A program made the position numbers and the translations under genes. A stretch of DNA of 32,092 nucleotides, from the NCBI GenBank assembly GCA_945861595.1, contig CAMAVE010000016.1, positions 1 to 32,092 on the forward strand, given 5' to 3'. The DNA comes from Synechococcus sp. UW140. GTDB taxonomy: Bacteria > Cyanobacteriota > Cyanobacteriia > PCC-6307 > Cyanobiaceae. Position 1 is the stretch's first letter; each line of letters starts with the position of its first letter. The notes under the pieces were generated by a model that had not been told where the DNA came from, did not search any database, and was given only the letters and a program-made list of their open reading frames with translations. Shown one piece after another: positions 8,555 to 16,346 of this stretch.

Positions 8555-9703
8555 ATGGCCCATCCAGTCCCGGCCCAGCAGAGCGTCCCCCAGCCCTCCG
8601 AGGTCAGCCCAGGCTCCCCTGCCAGCTCTGGGCAGCGCCTGCATCTACGGCGTCCCGACGACTGGCATGTGCATCTGCGCGATGGGGCCATGCTCAAGGC
8701 TGTGGTCGGCGCCACGGCCCGCCAGTTCGCCCGGGCGATCGTGATGCCCAATCTCAGCCCCGCGGTGACCACCGCCGCGTCGGCTTCCGCCTACCGGCAA
8801 CGGATTCTCTCGGCCCTAGAGCCCGAGGCCGCCGTGGCCTTCCAGCCCTTGATGACGGCCTATCTCACCGAAACCCTGGATCCCGAAGAGCTGGTGCGGG
8901 GCCAGGCCGAAGGGATTTTGACCGCCGCCAAGCTCTATCCCGCCGGCGCCACCACCAACTCGGCGGCGGGGGTCCGCGACCTGGCCGCCATTGCGCCGGT
9001 GCTTGAGACCATGGAGCGGATCGGCTTGCCCTTGCTGGTGCATGGGGAAGTCACCGATCCGGAGATCGATATTTTTGACCGTGAGGCCGTGTTTTTGGAG
9101 CGCCATTTGGTGCCCCTACTGGCCCGGTATCCAGGGCTCAAGGTGGTTCTCGAACACATCACCACCGCCGAGGCAGCGGCGTTTGTGGCCGAGGCCGGCC
9201 CCCAGCTCGCTGCCACGATCACGCCCCACCACCTGCACATCAACCGCAATTCCCTGTTCGCCGGCGGCCTTCGTCCCGATTTCTACTGCTTGCCGATCGC
9301 CAAGCGGGAACGCCATCGGCTCGCCCTGCGCCGGGCGGCCACCTCGGGCGATCCCAGCTTTTTCATCGGCACCGATTCCGCCCCCCACCGGCGCGAGGCC
9401 AAGGAAGCCTCCTGCGGCTGCGCCGGCATCTACAACGCGCCCTTCGCGATTGAAAGCTATGCGGCCGTTTTCGAACAAGACGGTGCCCTAGACAAGCTCG
9501 AAGGCTTCGCCAGTGAGCACGGCCCCCGCTTCTACGGCCTCCCTCTTAATAGCGATGGGATCATCCTGGAGCGTCAGGACCCTGCCAGCGAGCAGGCCGA
9601 AGCCGTGCCCCTGACCTTGGAGCTGGGCAGCGAAGCCGGCTCGCCACTCACTCTGGTGCCCTTCCACGCCGGAGAAGCCCTGCCCTGGCGACTGCTGGCC
9701 TAG
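8555..9703 (+). CDS. pyrC: Dihydroorotase
   Basis: A 382-residue PyrC-type dihydroorotase, which closes carbamoyl aspartate to dihydroorotate in pyrimidine synthesis. The metal and catalytic residues are in place: HVH in DWHVHLRD (His38, His40), the carboxylated Lys126 in AAKLYPAGATTNS, His163 in LVHGE, His201 in LEHITT, and Asp274 in GTDSAPH. A 30-residue Ser/Pro-rich N-terminal leader precedes the domain. I choose ATG 8555; the frame stays open to 8414 upstream, but that part would overlap the divergent DUF167 gene and looks non-conserved. The stop codon is shared tail to tail with the pyrF-pyrE fusion gene. Confidence 0.95.
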   Translation: MAHPVPAQQSVPQPSEVSPGSPASSGQRLHLRRPDDWHVHLRDGAMLKAVVGATARQFARAIVMPNLSPAVTTAASASAYRQRILSALEPEAAVAFQPLMTAYLTETLDPEELVRGQAEGILTAAKLYPAGATTNSAAGVRDLAAIAPVLETMERIGLPLLVHGEVTDPEIDIFDREAVFLERHLVPLLARYPGLKVVLEHITTAEAAAFVAEAGPQLAATITPHHLHINRNSLFAGGLRPDFYCLPIAKRERHRLALRRAATSGDPSFFIGTDSAPHRREAKEASCGCAGIYNAPFAIESYAAVFEQDGALDKLEGFASEHGPRFYGLPLNSDGIILERQDPASEQAEAVPLTLELGSEAGSPLTLVPFHAGEALPWRLLA

Positions 9704-11205
9704 CGATGGCCGCCCAGCAGAGCCACCTGGGCCGGGCTCAAGCGACCCGCTTCCTGCAACACGGCTGTGATTTGCTCAATGGATAAAACAGCCCTGGTGC
9801 GGTAGCCCCCATCGGCGAGCCGCTGGGCCGCAGCACCACCATGGTCGATGAACACCACCACATCCTCCACCCGTAGACCGGAGCTTTCCAACTTGCCGAT
9901 CCCTTCGAGCACGCTGCCGCCTGTGATCAGGATGTCGTCCACTACTAGGGCGATTTCGCCTTCCTGGAAATCCCCCTCGATCAGGCGGCGGGCCCCATGG
10001 GCCTTCACCTCCTTGCGCGGATAGATCAGGGGCTTGTGCAGCAGCAATGAAAGCCCCGTAGCCGTCGGCAGGGAGCCATAGGGAATGCCGGCGATGCGAT
10101 CAAAGGTGAGATCCCTTAACAGGGTGCTGTAGGCATGCAAAACCCGGTGGAAGATATTGGGGCTAGAGATGATGCGACGCAGGTCGATGTAGTAATTAAA
10201 TAGGGCACCCGAGGCCTGCACATACTCGCCGAATAGCAGGCAGCCGATATCAAACAGATCCACCACCAAACTGTCGAGCTGGTCGGTGCGGGCGGGCGGC
10301 AACCACAGGTCACAGCGGTCTGCGGCGGGCTGGCGGGCGTCGATGACCCGATCGCGCAGGCAGGCGATCTGGCCCTTGAGTTCGGCCACCCGTTCCGCGA
10401 GCCGATCCTCCATCAGCATGTTCTGGGGGACGGGTAGCAGCAGGCCATCGGCAGCCGTTCCCAGGCCCGCCTGGAGCAGGCTTTCCAGCCGTTCCTCCTC
10501 GCCCCAGAGGCTGCGCAGAATCAACACATGGTCGGGTGCCAGGTTGCGCACCCGGGCAAGAACTTCGGGGTCACTGGTTCCCACCTCCAGCAGCAACTGC
10601 TCCGGGGTGGCCCAGAGGCGGCTCTCGGCCACGATCCGCAGGTAAAGCGGATCGGCCTCATTGGGATGGTGCTGGAGGATGCGGGAGGCGGGGCTGGAAC
10701 TGTGGCAGCTGATGACCACCGCCCGGTCGGTGTGCAACAGAAAGGGAGCCGCCAGGTCGTGGCCCGCCAGGGGCGAAAGCGACACGGCATCCGCATTGAG
10801 ATCGTCAAAGACGTAGTGGGCCAGGGCCGAGGCGGAATTGAGGTCGGCGTGTTTGGCATCAAGAATCAGGGGGATCTCCGGCGGCACCAGCTCCCGCACT
10901 TCGCGCAGCAGGTCGAGGCCCACGGCGCCCAGGGCCTGATAGAAGCCCAGGCTCGGCTTGAAGGCACAGACGTGGTCGGAGGTTTCCTCGATCACCGCCT
11001 TAATCCAGCGGCGCGACTGGGACAGAAACGAACCGGCGCTAGCGCCGCGATGGCGGTTCCAGCTCTGCAGCATCTCCGGATTGGGGTCTAGCCCCGTGAT
11101 CAGCAGCGACTGGCGACTGGCGATCGCTTCGGTGAGCTTGAGAAAGAAGGTCACGCGATGGCTGGACCAGGCACCGTTGGCCAGGTCAGGGGGACAGGCT
11201 GGCAT
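9700..11205 (-). CDS. pyrFE: Bifunctional OMP decarboxylase / orotate phosphoribosyltransferase
   Basis: A 501-residue fusion catalysing the last two steps of UMP synthesis. The N-terminal half (about 18-280) is a PyrF decarboxylase with the catalytic D-x-K-x-x-D array as LILDAKHADL (Asp116, Lys118, Asp121). The C-terminal half (about 305-501) is a PyrE transferase with YPRKEVKAHG (394-403) and the PRPP loop LVVDDILITGGS (419-430). The domain order, decarboxylase first, is the reverse of animal UMP synthase; this inverted fusion is known from cyanobacteria and kinetoplastids. ATG 11205 gives a short unconserved leader; GTG 11154 (Val18) just before FFLKLTEAI is a credible alternative start. 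Confidence 0.93.
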   Translation of the reverse strand: MPACPPDLANGAWSSHRVTFFLKLTEAIASRQSLLITGLDPNPEMLQSWNRHRGASAGSFLSQSRRWIKAVIEETSDHVCAFKPSLGFYQALGAVGLDLLREVRELVPPEIPLILDAKHADLNSASALAHYVFDDLNADAVSLSPLAGHDLAAPFLLHTDRAVVISCHSSSPASRILQHHPNEADPLYLRIVAESRLWATPEQLLLEVGTSDPEVLARVRNLAPDHVLILRSLWGEEERLESLLQAGLGTAADGLLLPVPQNMLMEDRLAERVAELKGQIACLRDRVIDARQPAADRCDLWLPPARTDQLDSLVVDLFDIGCLLFGEYVQASGALFNYYIDLRRIISSPNIFHRVLHAYSTLLRDLTFDRIAGIPYGSLPTATGLSLLLHKPLIYPRKEVKAHGARRLIEGDFQEGEIALVVDDILITGGSVLEGIGKLESSGLRVEDVVVFIDHGGAAAQRLADGGYRTRAVLSIEQITAVLQEAGRLSPAQVALLGGHR

Positions 11206-11283
11206 GGACGCCGGCTTGGACCAGCAGGTGGAGCCTTCCCCCTTTGGTCCGACCAGCCTTAGGAGCGCTTCTAGGGCCGTGGC

Positions 11284-11949
11284 TCAGGGGCTCAAAGCAG
11301 CCCCTTGCCAGCCGGCGAGGTGGGAGGCCCCCCTGGAGCGGGCCAGGGCCCGGGCCGAGGGCAGGGCCGGCTCCAACCGCTCGGAGCTAAACGGGGGCAG
11401 GGCTCGGCTGCGGAGCCAGGCTCCCCAACGGAATTCATGGAAGGGGATCAGGGGGGCCGCTGCGATGACCCGCTCCCGCTTCAATTTCCAAACCAGGCTG
11501 CGGTACGGATCGTCCTGGGTGTCGGTGAGCTTCTCCGGCAAGGCGTGGGGCGGGAAGGGGCCCAGGCCCCGGCCATCAAACAAATAGAGCCAGCCCCGTT
11601 GGTGCAGGGCTTCCAACACCTGCTGGGGATCCTTGTAAGGCAGATCTAGGGCCACATAGCCAAAGGCGGTGGCGCCAGGGTCCACCTCCATCAGTCCGCG
11701 CAGCCGGTGGTGGCGATCAACCATCCAGAGGTCGCCAGCCTGGCTACGCACCAGGGGGGTGGGTTTCTGGCGCAAGTACTGCCGCCGCTCCTCGGGGCTG
11801 TCCTTGGCGAAATCGCTCTGACGGCTACGGATCTCCGCCATGCCCACACACATCTGGGTGGGGCGCAGGGTGGAGAGGGCAACGTCCAGCAGCTGGCAGT
11901 CGCTCGGCGGTGGCGGCAGGGGCTGGAAGGGGGGAAGTCGCAGGGCCAT
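11284..11949 (-). CDS. ParB-like nuclease-fold protein (ParBc_2 type)
   Basis: A 221-residue protein resembling the putative ParB-like nuclease family ParBc_2. The key phrase is LWMVDRHHRLRGL (about residues 74-86), matching the D-x-HHR signature of that family; before it comes QLLDVALSTLRPTQMCVGMAEI, which looks like the N-terminal strand-helix of ParB/Srx folds. A Lys-Trp region (SLVWKLKRER, about 149-158) follows. It lacks the DNA-binding helix-turn-helix of true chromosome-partition ParB, so the name does not imply partitioning. The C-terminal 40 residues are Ala/Arg/Ser-rich and probably unstructured. It lies between pyrFE and the Coq4-like gene on the same strand. Confidence 0.75.
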   Translation of the reverse strand: MALRLPPFQPLPPPPSDCQLLDVALSTLRPTQMCVGMAEIRSRQSDFAKDSPEERRQYLRQKPTPLVRSQAGDLWMVDRHHRLRGLMEVDPGATAFGYVALDLPYKDPQQVLEALHQRGWLYLFDGRGLGPFPPHALPEKLTDTQDDPYRSLVWKLKRERVIAAAPLIPFHEFRWGAWLRSRALPPFSSERLEPALPSARALARSRGASHLAGWQGAALSP

Positions 11950-11985
11950 GGAACGACCCTAGGGCGATTGCAGGTGTTGGCTTGT

Positions 11986-12675
11986 TCAGCCAGGGACTGG
12001 TTGCAATCCATAGGGCTCGCCGGTGGCGGGCTTGGTGATGCCGAGCCGCTCGCGCCACTGTTCCACAGGCCAATCCCAACCCTCTTCCCAGCGGGCCATC
12101 CAAAGAGGTTGGGCACTAAAGCCAATGGAGTTGCCATGGGCAATCGCCCGGCCCATCAGGGCATAGCTCTTGGTTTTAAAGCGAAAACGACTCACCTGGG
12201 CGGCAGTGTTCAACATCACGTAGGCGGGAAAGCCGATCTGGGTGGCGGTGATCGCCAGCACCCCGCTTTCCCCCTCCGGCGTGGTGCCAAACCCACTCAC
12301 CACATGGTGGATGTCGTGGGTGGTGGCAATCCGTTGGGTCAGCCAGTGGGCATCACTGCGCAGCGGCCTCGGCCGGAAGAACTCCGGGTCATAGCCGCGC
12401 CTGAGCATCAGCTCGGCGTAGGACTGGCCCAAGCTTCCCTTCGGCATGGCCCCTAGAAAGGCCAGATCCGGTTGCAGGGGCGGATAGCGCCCATCAATCA
12501 TGGCTGCGCCACCGACTTCTTCCCGGCAGCGACGCAGGCATTCCACCATCTGGGGTGAATCGATCAAGCGATCAACCAGATCCGCAACCGCCTTTAGATC
12601 TCCGCCACTTCGGGCCACTCCGGCTAGGGCCACCAGTTCTTTAAGAGTAGATATCAGCTGATTAAGAAGGGCCAC
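11986..12675 (-). CDS. Coq4-family protein
   Basis: A 229-residue protein with the diagnostic Coq4 metal motif HDxxH-x11-E, intact as His120, Asp121, His124 and Glu136 (in THDIHHVVSGFGTTPEGE). A preceding helix-rich segment with GSLGQSYAELMLRRGYDPEFF (about 80-100) and the ending LWMARWEEGWDWPVEQWRERLGI also fit the family. In mitochondria and proteobacteria Coq4 serves ubiquinone synthesis (reported to act on ring carbon C1). Cyanobacteria do not make ubiquinone, so a role in plastoquinone or another prenyl-quinone pathway is a reasonable inference, not shown here. The start codon is GTG, at 12675. A plausible promoter lies just upstream. Confidence 0.85.
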   Translation of the reverse strand: MALLNQLISTLKELVALAGVARSGGDLKAVADLVDRLIDSPQMVECLRRCREEVGGAAMIDGRYPPLQPDLAFLGAMPKGSLGQSYAELMLRRGYDPEFFRPRPLRSDAHWLTQRIATTHDIHHVVSGFGTTPEGESGVLAITATQIGFPAYVMLNTAAQVSRFRFKTKSYALMGRAIAHGNSIGFSAQPLWMARWEEGWDWPVEQWRERLGITKPATGEPYGLQPVPG

Positions 12676-12698
12676 AAATCATTATTAGTAATAAAATA

Positions 12699-12727
12699 AT
12701 TGTAGGCGTTTTCCCCTAAATTTTAAA
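12699..12727 (-). promoter_or_regulatory. Possible sigma-70-type promoter of the Coq4-like gene
   Basis: On the minus strand, TTTAAA (12727-12722) and TACAAT (12704-12699) are spaced by exactly 17 bp, and a start about 7 bases on would give a short leader before the GTG at 12675. The surrounding stretch is strikingly AT-rich for this genome. The -35 box matches the consensus at only four positions, so this is tentative. Confidence 0.35.
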
Positions 12728-12877
12728 CCCCCTTAAGGGGATCGTTTGATTGGCGTACCAGATTTTTCTTGTTAGGGCCGTACTCCTTGGGGGCGCTGGC
12801 CATGTCCCCCTCTGACGGGAGCCACGGTTGAGGCCACGGATCGCTGACAATCGGATCATCTGCCTGGTCTCGCCCGT

Positions 12878-13630
12878 TTGTCCGTCCCAGCCCTGGTTGC
12901 CAGCGCCAGCTTGCTCCCAGCCCTCCACAGTCCTGGAGTCCTAACCACCTCCCTGGTCACCAAGTCGTCGCTGTTTGGCATCGGGATTGCCTTTAGCCCC
13001 CTTCACATCGCCGTGGTGGCCCTCTTGCTGCTGGGCAAGACCCCCCTGCGGCGGGCCATGGCCTATGTGGGCGGTTGGGCCCTGGCCAATGCCCTGGCGA
13101 TCGTGGTGCTCACCCTGCTGGGCGAGACCTTTTCGATCAGCCTCAACCATGGCGAACGGGAACAGGTGCTCATCGACCTGCTCGGCGCTGGTGCCCTAGT
13201 GGGCCTGGGGCTCTACCAACTCACCCCCCAGGCCAACATCGGCGAGGCGGGCATGGCCCTGCGCCTCATGAACCAGCTGCCCGACTTCAACACCCTCACC
13301 CTGGTGTTGATTGGAGCCTCCAGTGCCCTGCTAACACCGGAAAACCTGGTTTTTTATCTCAAGGAAGCGGGGTTGCTGCTGATCAACGAACCCGGTCTCA
13401 AGGCCGATGCCGAAGTCACAGGCCTGTTCACCTTGGTGGCCAGTTCCCTGCTGCTGTTACCGCCCCTGGCCTGGCTGGTCAGCCGGGGCGCTATCCGGGA
13501 GCCGATCGCCCGCCTGGAAGACTGGTTGCAACACAAGGCTGAGTGGCTGGTGGGCGTTTTGGCCCTCGTGCTGGGGGCTTACCTGCTCTACGAGGGTTTG
13601 CACGGCCTCGATTTAATGCGGGCGGCCTGA
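12878..13630 (+). CDS. GAP/Sap-family membrane protein (SfLAP domain)
   Basis: A protein of about 250 residues that looks like the GAP family (Peptidoglycolipid addressing protein-like, SfLAP domain), related to LysE-type exporters. I see six likely membrane spans: about 28-50, 60-82, 98-115, 140-160, 180-201 and 224-243. The opening LFGIGIAFSPLHIAVVALLLL with a conserved SP in the first helix, and later LTPENLVFYLKEA, fit the family. In mycobacteria relatives help export glycolipids; the cyanobacterial substrate is unknown. No ATG lies upstream of the first helix; TTG 12878 is the longest possible start and a later TTG is also possible, so the N-terminus is uncertain. Confidence 0.78.
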   Translation: MSVPALVASASLLPALHSPGVLTTSLVTKSSLFGIGIAFSPLHIAVVALLLLGKTPLRRAMAYVGGWALANALAIVVLTLLGETFSISLNHGEREQVLIDLLGAGALVGLGLYQLTPQANIGEAGMALRLMNQLPDFNTLTLVLIGASSALLTPENLVFYLKEAGLLLINEPGLKADAEVTGLFTLVASSLLLLPPLAWLVSRGAIREPIARLEDWLQHKAEWLVGVLALVLGAYLLYEGLHGLDLMRAA

Positions 13631-13707
13631 GGCGCCCGTTCTAGGGCGGGGGATCTGAGTCGGGCTGACTTGACCCAACCCTCTGATCTCGAGCCCCTAG
13701 CTCAGTC

Positions 13708-13829
13708 CGCCAAGACTTCTTTTCGCCTAAACCTCTTTCCTCCCAAACCTCTTTCCTTCCAAAGCTCTTTCCCCCGACCTCTTTCCCCCAACCTCTTTTC
13801 TGCAAAGCTCTTTCCTGCACAGCTTTTTC
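13708..13829. repeat. Pyrimidine-rich imperfect tandem repeat, unit 14-17 bp
   Basis: Eight degenerate copies of a unit like CCAAACCTCTTTCC follow each other: 13708-13724, 13725-13740, 13741-13756, 13757-13772, 13773-13786, 13787-13800, 13801-13815 and 13816-13829. The core CTCTTTCC (or CTCTTTTC) is the most constant part. Unit lengths of 17, 16, 16, 16, 14, 14, 15 and 14 are mostly not multiples of three, so the array is not a protein repeat even though one frame stays open. It lies between two convergent genes. Function unknown. Confidence 0.8.
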
Positions 13830-13871
13830 TGCAAGAACCTCAGCCCGCCAGAACCATCAACCTGGCAGCCG

Positions 13872-14225
13872 TTACGGAGTCCGGGTCTGCCAGACCCCTG
13901 GCTGATCGGCTAAACGATTGGCCTGGGGCAGCAGATTGTGTTGATCAATGCCCTTGCCAGGCAGGGGGCTGTCCTGGCGTCCTGGGGGGGCCTCCAGCCA
14001 GGCCAGTCCAGCCCCCAGGGCTAGGAGCGCGATCAGGCCCCACCAGCCGGGAGAAAGCTTGGTGAGGGAAGCATTGGGCTGGTTCCTGGCCCGCTGCTGG
14101 GGCCTGGACCTGCGACCCTGGGACCCCCGACCCGCCAGGGGCGAGCCACAACGGCCGCAGACCATGCGGCCGGCCAGGCTGCGGTCGGCGCGCACGGACC
14201 AGCTGCCGCAATTGGGACAGGCCAT
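13872..14225 (-). CDS. Small zinc-ribbon membrane protein
   Basis: A 117-residue protein beginning with a four-cysteine zinc ribbon: Cys3-x2-Cys6 and Cys23-x2-Cys26, the pairs separated by SWSVRADRSLAGRMV. A basic linker (about 31-56) is followed by one membrane helix at about 61-78 and a polar C-terminal tail. This looks like a conserved picocyanobacterial hypothetical protein; no function is known. A zinc ribbon at the cytoplasmic N-terminus with a single anchor suggests a membrane-tethered binding protein, which is inference. The last 30 residues look unconstrained. Confidence 0.68.
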   Translation of the reverse strand: MACPNCGSWSVRADRSLAGRMVCGRCGSPLAGRGSQGRRSRPQQRARNQPNASLTKLSPGWWGLIALLALGAGLAWLEAPPGRQDSPLPGKGIDQHNLLPQANRLADQPGVWQTRTP

Positions 14226-14308
14226 GGGCTAGGGGATTCGGATGCGCCTGGGGCGCCGGCGAATCGAAATCGTATCGGCAGGATCCAGCCCCTGAAGCCG
14301 CTTGATCG

Positions 14309-14698
14309 TTAAGGCCAGGCCACCAGGGTCACGGGCTCGTACTTGGCAAACAGCACACGCCAGCCCCGCTGCGCCAGGGCCTGGAGCCCGGCCTGGAATA
14401 CCTCGGTGTTGCCGTCGGCCAGCCAGCGGGCCTTAAGCACAGGCAGCTGCTCACTCATGTCAGCCAGGGGGATCTCCAACAGCAGCAGGCTGGTTTCCCC
14501 GCAAGCCCGCTGGAGGGGAGCCCCATCACTGCGCTGCCAAAGGCGCAACAGTAATTCCAGGGCCAAGTTGAGGCCCTCCTGGCCTGGATCGCCAAGGCGT
14601 GCGGCGGCGTCGCTTTGGGAGCGTCCAGCGATCGGCAGGCTGCGCTGGCCGTTGAACTCCACCAGGGCCAGCGCAACCAGATAGGGGGTATCAGCCAT
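14309..14698 (-). CDS. Conserved small protein of unknown function
   Basis: A protein of 129 residues starting MADTPYLVALALVEF. I do not recognise a named domain. The pattern of alternating hydrophobic residues and the segments LELLLRLWQ, SLLLLEIPLADMSEQLPVLKARWLADGN and ALAQRGWRVLFAKYEPVTLVAW suggest a compact alpha/beta fold; it has no signal peptide or membrane helix. ATG 14698 is preferred; the frame is open nine codons further to 14725. It is the last gene of the minus-strand run that starts with the [2Fe-2S] ferredoxin gene at 17620. Confidence 0.62.
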   Translation of the reverse strand: MADTPYLVALALVEFNGQRSLPIAGRSQSDAAARLGDPGQEGLNLALELLLRLWQRSDGAPLQRACGETSLLLLEIPLADMSEQLPVLKARWLADGNTEVFQAGLQALAQRGWRVLFAKYEPVTLVAWP

Positions 14699-14789
14699 GG
14701 CAAGAACCCAACGGACCCCCACCATGCCCCACGGTTAGGACTCAATCCCCGTTACGAGGGGAATCGGCCCTGTTGATGGGGGGACTTGC

Positions 14790-15011
14790 TTAGGAGCGTT
14801 GCTGGTCTGGCCGCTCTTCGGGCACGATCGCTCCGGCCACCGGGCAGACCTGCAGGCAGATGCCGCAATCGATGCAGGTGTCGAAATCGATCCAGTAGAA
14901 GGAGGTGCCTTTGCTGTTGGCGCCGCTGCCGGGATTGATGCAGGCCACCGGGCAGGCATCGACGCAATCGGCCACACCCTCGCAGACATCGGTGAGGATG
15001 GTGTGGGCCAT
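14790..15011 (-). CDS. Bacterial-type ferredoxin with two Fe-S motifs
   Basis: A 73-residue ferredoxin that should carry electrons in the cytoplasm. The second motif is a standard C-x2-C-x2-C-x3-CP (Cys46, 49, 52, 56). The first is C-x5-C-x3-CP-x2-C (Cys10, 16, 20, 24), more like the three-iron site of seven-iron ferredoxins than a classical CxxCxxCxxxCP. The cluster type at that site is therefore open: [3Fe-4S] or [4Fe-4S]. ATG 15011 is unambiguous. It follows hisZ by 36 bp on the same strand. Confidence 0.92.
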   Translation of the reverse strand: MAHTILTDVCEGVADCVDACPVACINPGSGANSKGTSFYWIDFDTCIDCGICLQVCPVAGAIVPEERPDQQRS

Positions 15012-15047
15012 GGGCTGCTCAAAGCGACCCTGATCCTAGGCAGGGGC

Positions 15048-16256
15048 TCAGGCAATCCAAAGGGTCGAGCTGCATCCCCTGCGGATGGCCTGTTGTTCCG
15101 CCTCGGCGGCCGTGGCGCAGGGGCGGCTCAGCAGTTCTGCCGGTTGCCCTTGGCCATGGAGGCTTTCGAGCTGGTCGAGGGCCTGGGACAGTTGGTTGGG
15201 TTGGCCATAGGCCACCAGAATCGGACCCTGGTCGGGGCGACTCCCCGATCCAGAGCGGGCCGTGGCCTCGAGCAGGTCGCGGGTGGGTTCCACGGCGAAG
15301 CTGAAGCCCATCCCCGCGGCCGAGGCCTGGCCTTCCAGCCCGCAGAAGCGACTCACCAGAGCGTCGTAGCGGCCGCCGCTGGCAATCTCCACGGGGGCCG
15401 TGTCCGTTCCCCGGCAGACGACCTTGAGCACCAGGCCGTCATAGAGGGCGAAATGGGGTTGGAAGCTGGGATCGAAGCTGAGGCTCACCCCCTGGGCTGC
15501 GGCCGTAGGCGCCAGGGTGGCCAGGGTGGTGGCCAGGTTCTCTAGGAGGGCACAGGGCCCGAGCAGTTGCTCGAGTTGGTAAAGCACCGCTGCCGGCTCG
15601 CCCCGCAGCCGCAGGAGCCGTTGCAAGCCCTGGCGTTGGGCTTCCGGCAGGGGCAGGGCGGCAATTGCCAGCAGATCAAAGCCCGTCAGGGCCTGCCGGG
15701 CGGCCGTGCGTTGGTCGGCTGGCACCTGCTCTAGTAAGGCCGCAAGTACGCCGTGGTGACCCAGCAAGAGCTGGGTGTGGTGCTCCGGACCCAGGCCCAG
15801 GCTGCGCAGGCAGGCGAGCAACAGGCGGAGTAGTTCGCTGTCATCGGCGGCGCTGGCGCCGCCGAGCAATTCCACACCGCTTTGCAACTCTTCGACGATC
15901 TGCTGACCGCCGCTGGTGCTGCCCCCATCGGCCTGACGGCTGCGGTAGATCGGGCCGGTGTACCAAAGGCGCAGGGGGCGGCTTCGTCCCGCCATGCGGG
16001 TGCCGGCCGCCCGGGCAATGGAGGCGGTCATTTCGGGCCTGAGACCCAAGGCCTCTTCCGAGGCGAGCCGCACCAGTTCACGGCCATCGATGCCCCCGCC
16101 CGCCTGGAGGGTTTCCAGCCGTTCGATGGTCGGGGGGGCCACCTCCTCATAGGCCCAGAGGCGATAGATCTTGGCCAGCAGGCTGACTAGGGTTCGATTG
16201 CCATCCACCTGCTGGGGATTGAGGTCCCTGGCGCCGGCGGCGGGTTGCAGGGCCAT
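15048..16256 (-). CDS. hisZ: ATP phosphoribosyltransferase regulatory subunit
   Basis: A 402-residue HisZ, a histidyl-tRNA synthetase paralogue that forms a complex with short-form HisG and is needed for the first step of histidine synthesis. Class II synthetase-like features are seen: LRPEMTASIARAAGTRM (about 72-88), RPLRLWYTGPIYRSRQ (93-108, motif 2 region) and SGGRYDALVSRFCG (293-306). The anticodon-binding domain of HisRS is replaced by a short Gly/Ala-rich end, which separates HisZ from HisS. I cannot test binding residues. It lies downstream of the SuhB-like gene with a 90-bp gap that holds an inverted repeat. Confidence 0.88.
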   Translation of the reverse strand: MALQPAAGARDLNPQQVDGNRTLVSLLAKIYRLWAYEEVAPPTIERLETLQAGGGIDGRELVRLASEEALGLRPEMTASIARAAGTRMAGRSRPLRLWYTGPIYRSRQADGGSTSGGQQIVEELQSGVELLGGASAADDSELLRLLLACLRSLGLGPEHHTQLLLGHHGVLAALLEQVPADQRTAARQALTGFDLLAIAALPLPEAQRQGLQRLLRLRGEPAAVLYQLEQLLGPCALLENLATTLATLAPTAAAQGVSLSFDPSFQPHFALYDGLVLKVVCRGTDTAPVEIASGGRYDALVSRFCGLEGQASAAGMGFSFAVEPTRDLLEATARSGSGSRPDQGPILVAYGQPNQLSQALDQLESLHGQGQPAELLSRPCATAAEAEQQAIRRGCSSTLWIA

Positions 16257-16291
16257 GGGACTGGGGTCAGCGGCGATCTGTTGCGGATCCT

Positions 16292-16315
16292 ATGGAGCCG
16301 GGGTCACGGCTCCAT
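16292..16315. repeat. Perfect 8-bp inverted repeat between suhB-like gene and hisZ
   Basis: ATGGAGCC and GGCTCCAT pair perfectly around an eight-base loop, inside the short gap between two same-strand genes. No T run follows on either strand. It may be an intercistronic processing or stability hairpin or an operator. Just beside it, 16323-16352 carries two nearly identical copies of CCTCCAGGCTTCACC. Confidence 0.55.
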
Positions 16316-16346
16316 GCGCATGCCTCCAGGCTTCACCCCTCCAGGC

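Noticed and set aside
11284-11949. ParB-like gene as a chromosome-partition locus with a nearby origin
   Set aside because: The protein lacks the ParB helix-turn-helix, no parA is adjacent, and no parS or DnaA-box cluster is seen.
12728-12740. CCCC-TTAA-GGGG hairpin upstream of the GAP-family gene
   Set aside because: Four to five pairs with no T tract; could be chance in an AT-rich stretch.
13670-14065. Plus-strand open frame through the tandem repeat, with Leu-Phe-Pro repeats
   Set aside because: Repeat units are mostly not multiples of three, so the frame shifts between copies; the second half is antisense to the zinc-ribbon gene.
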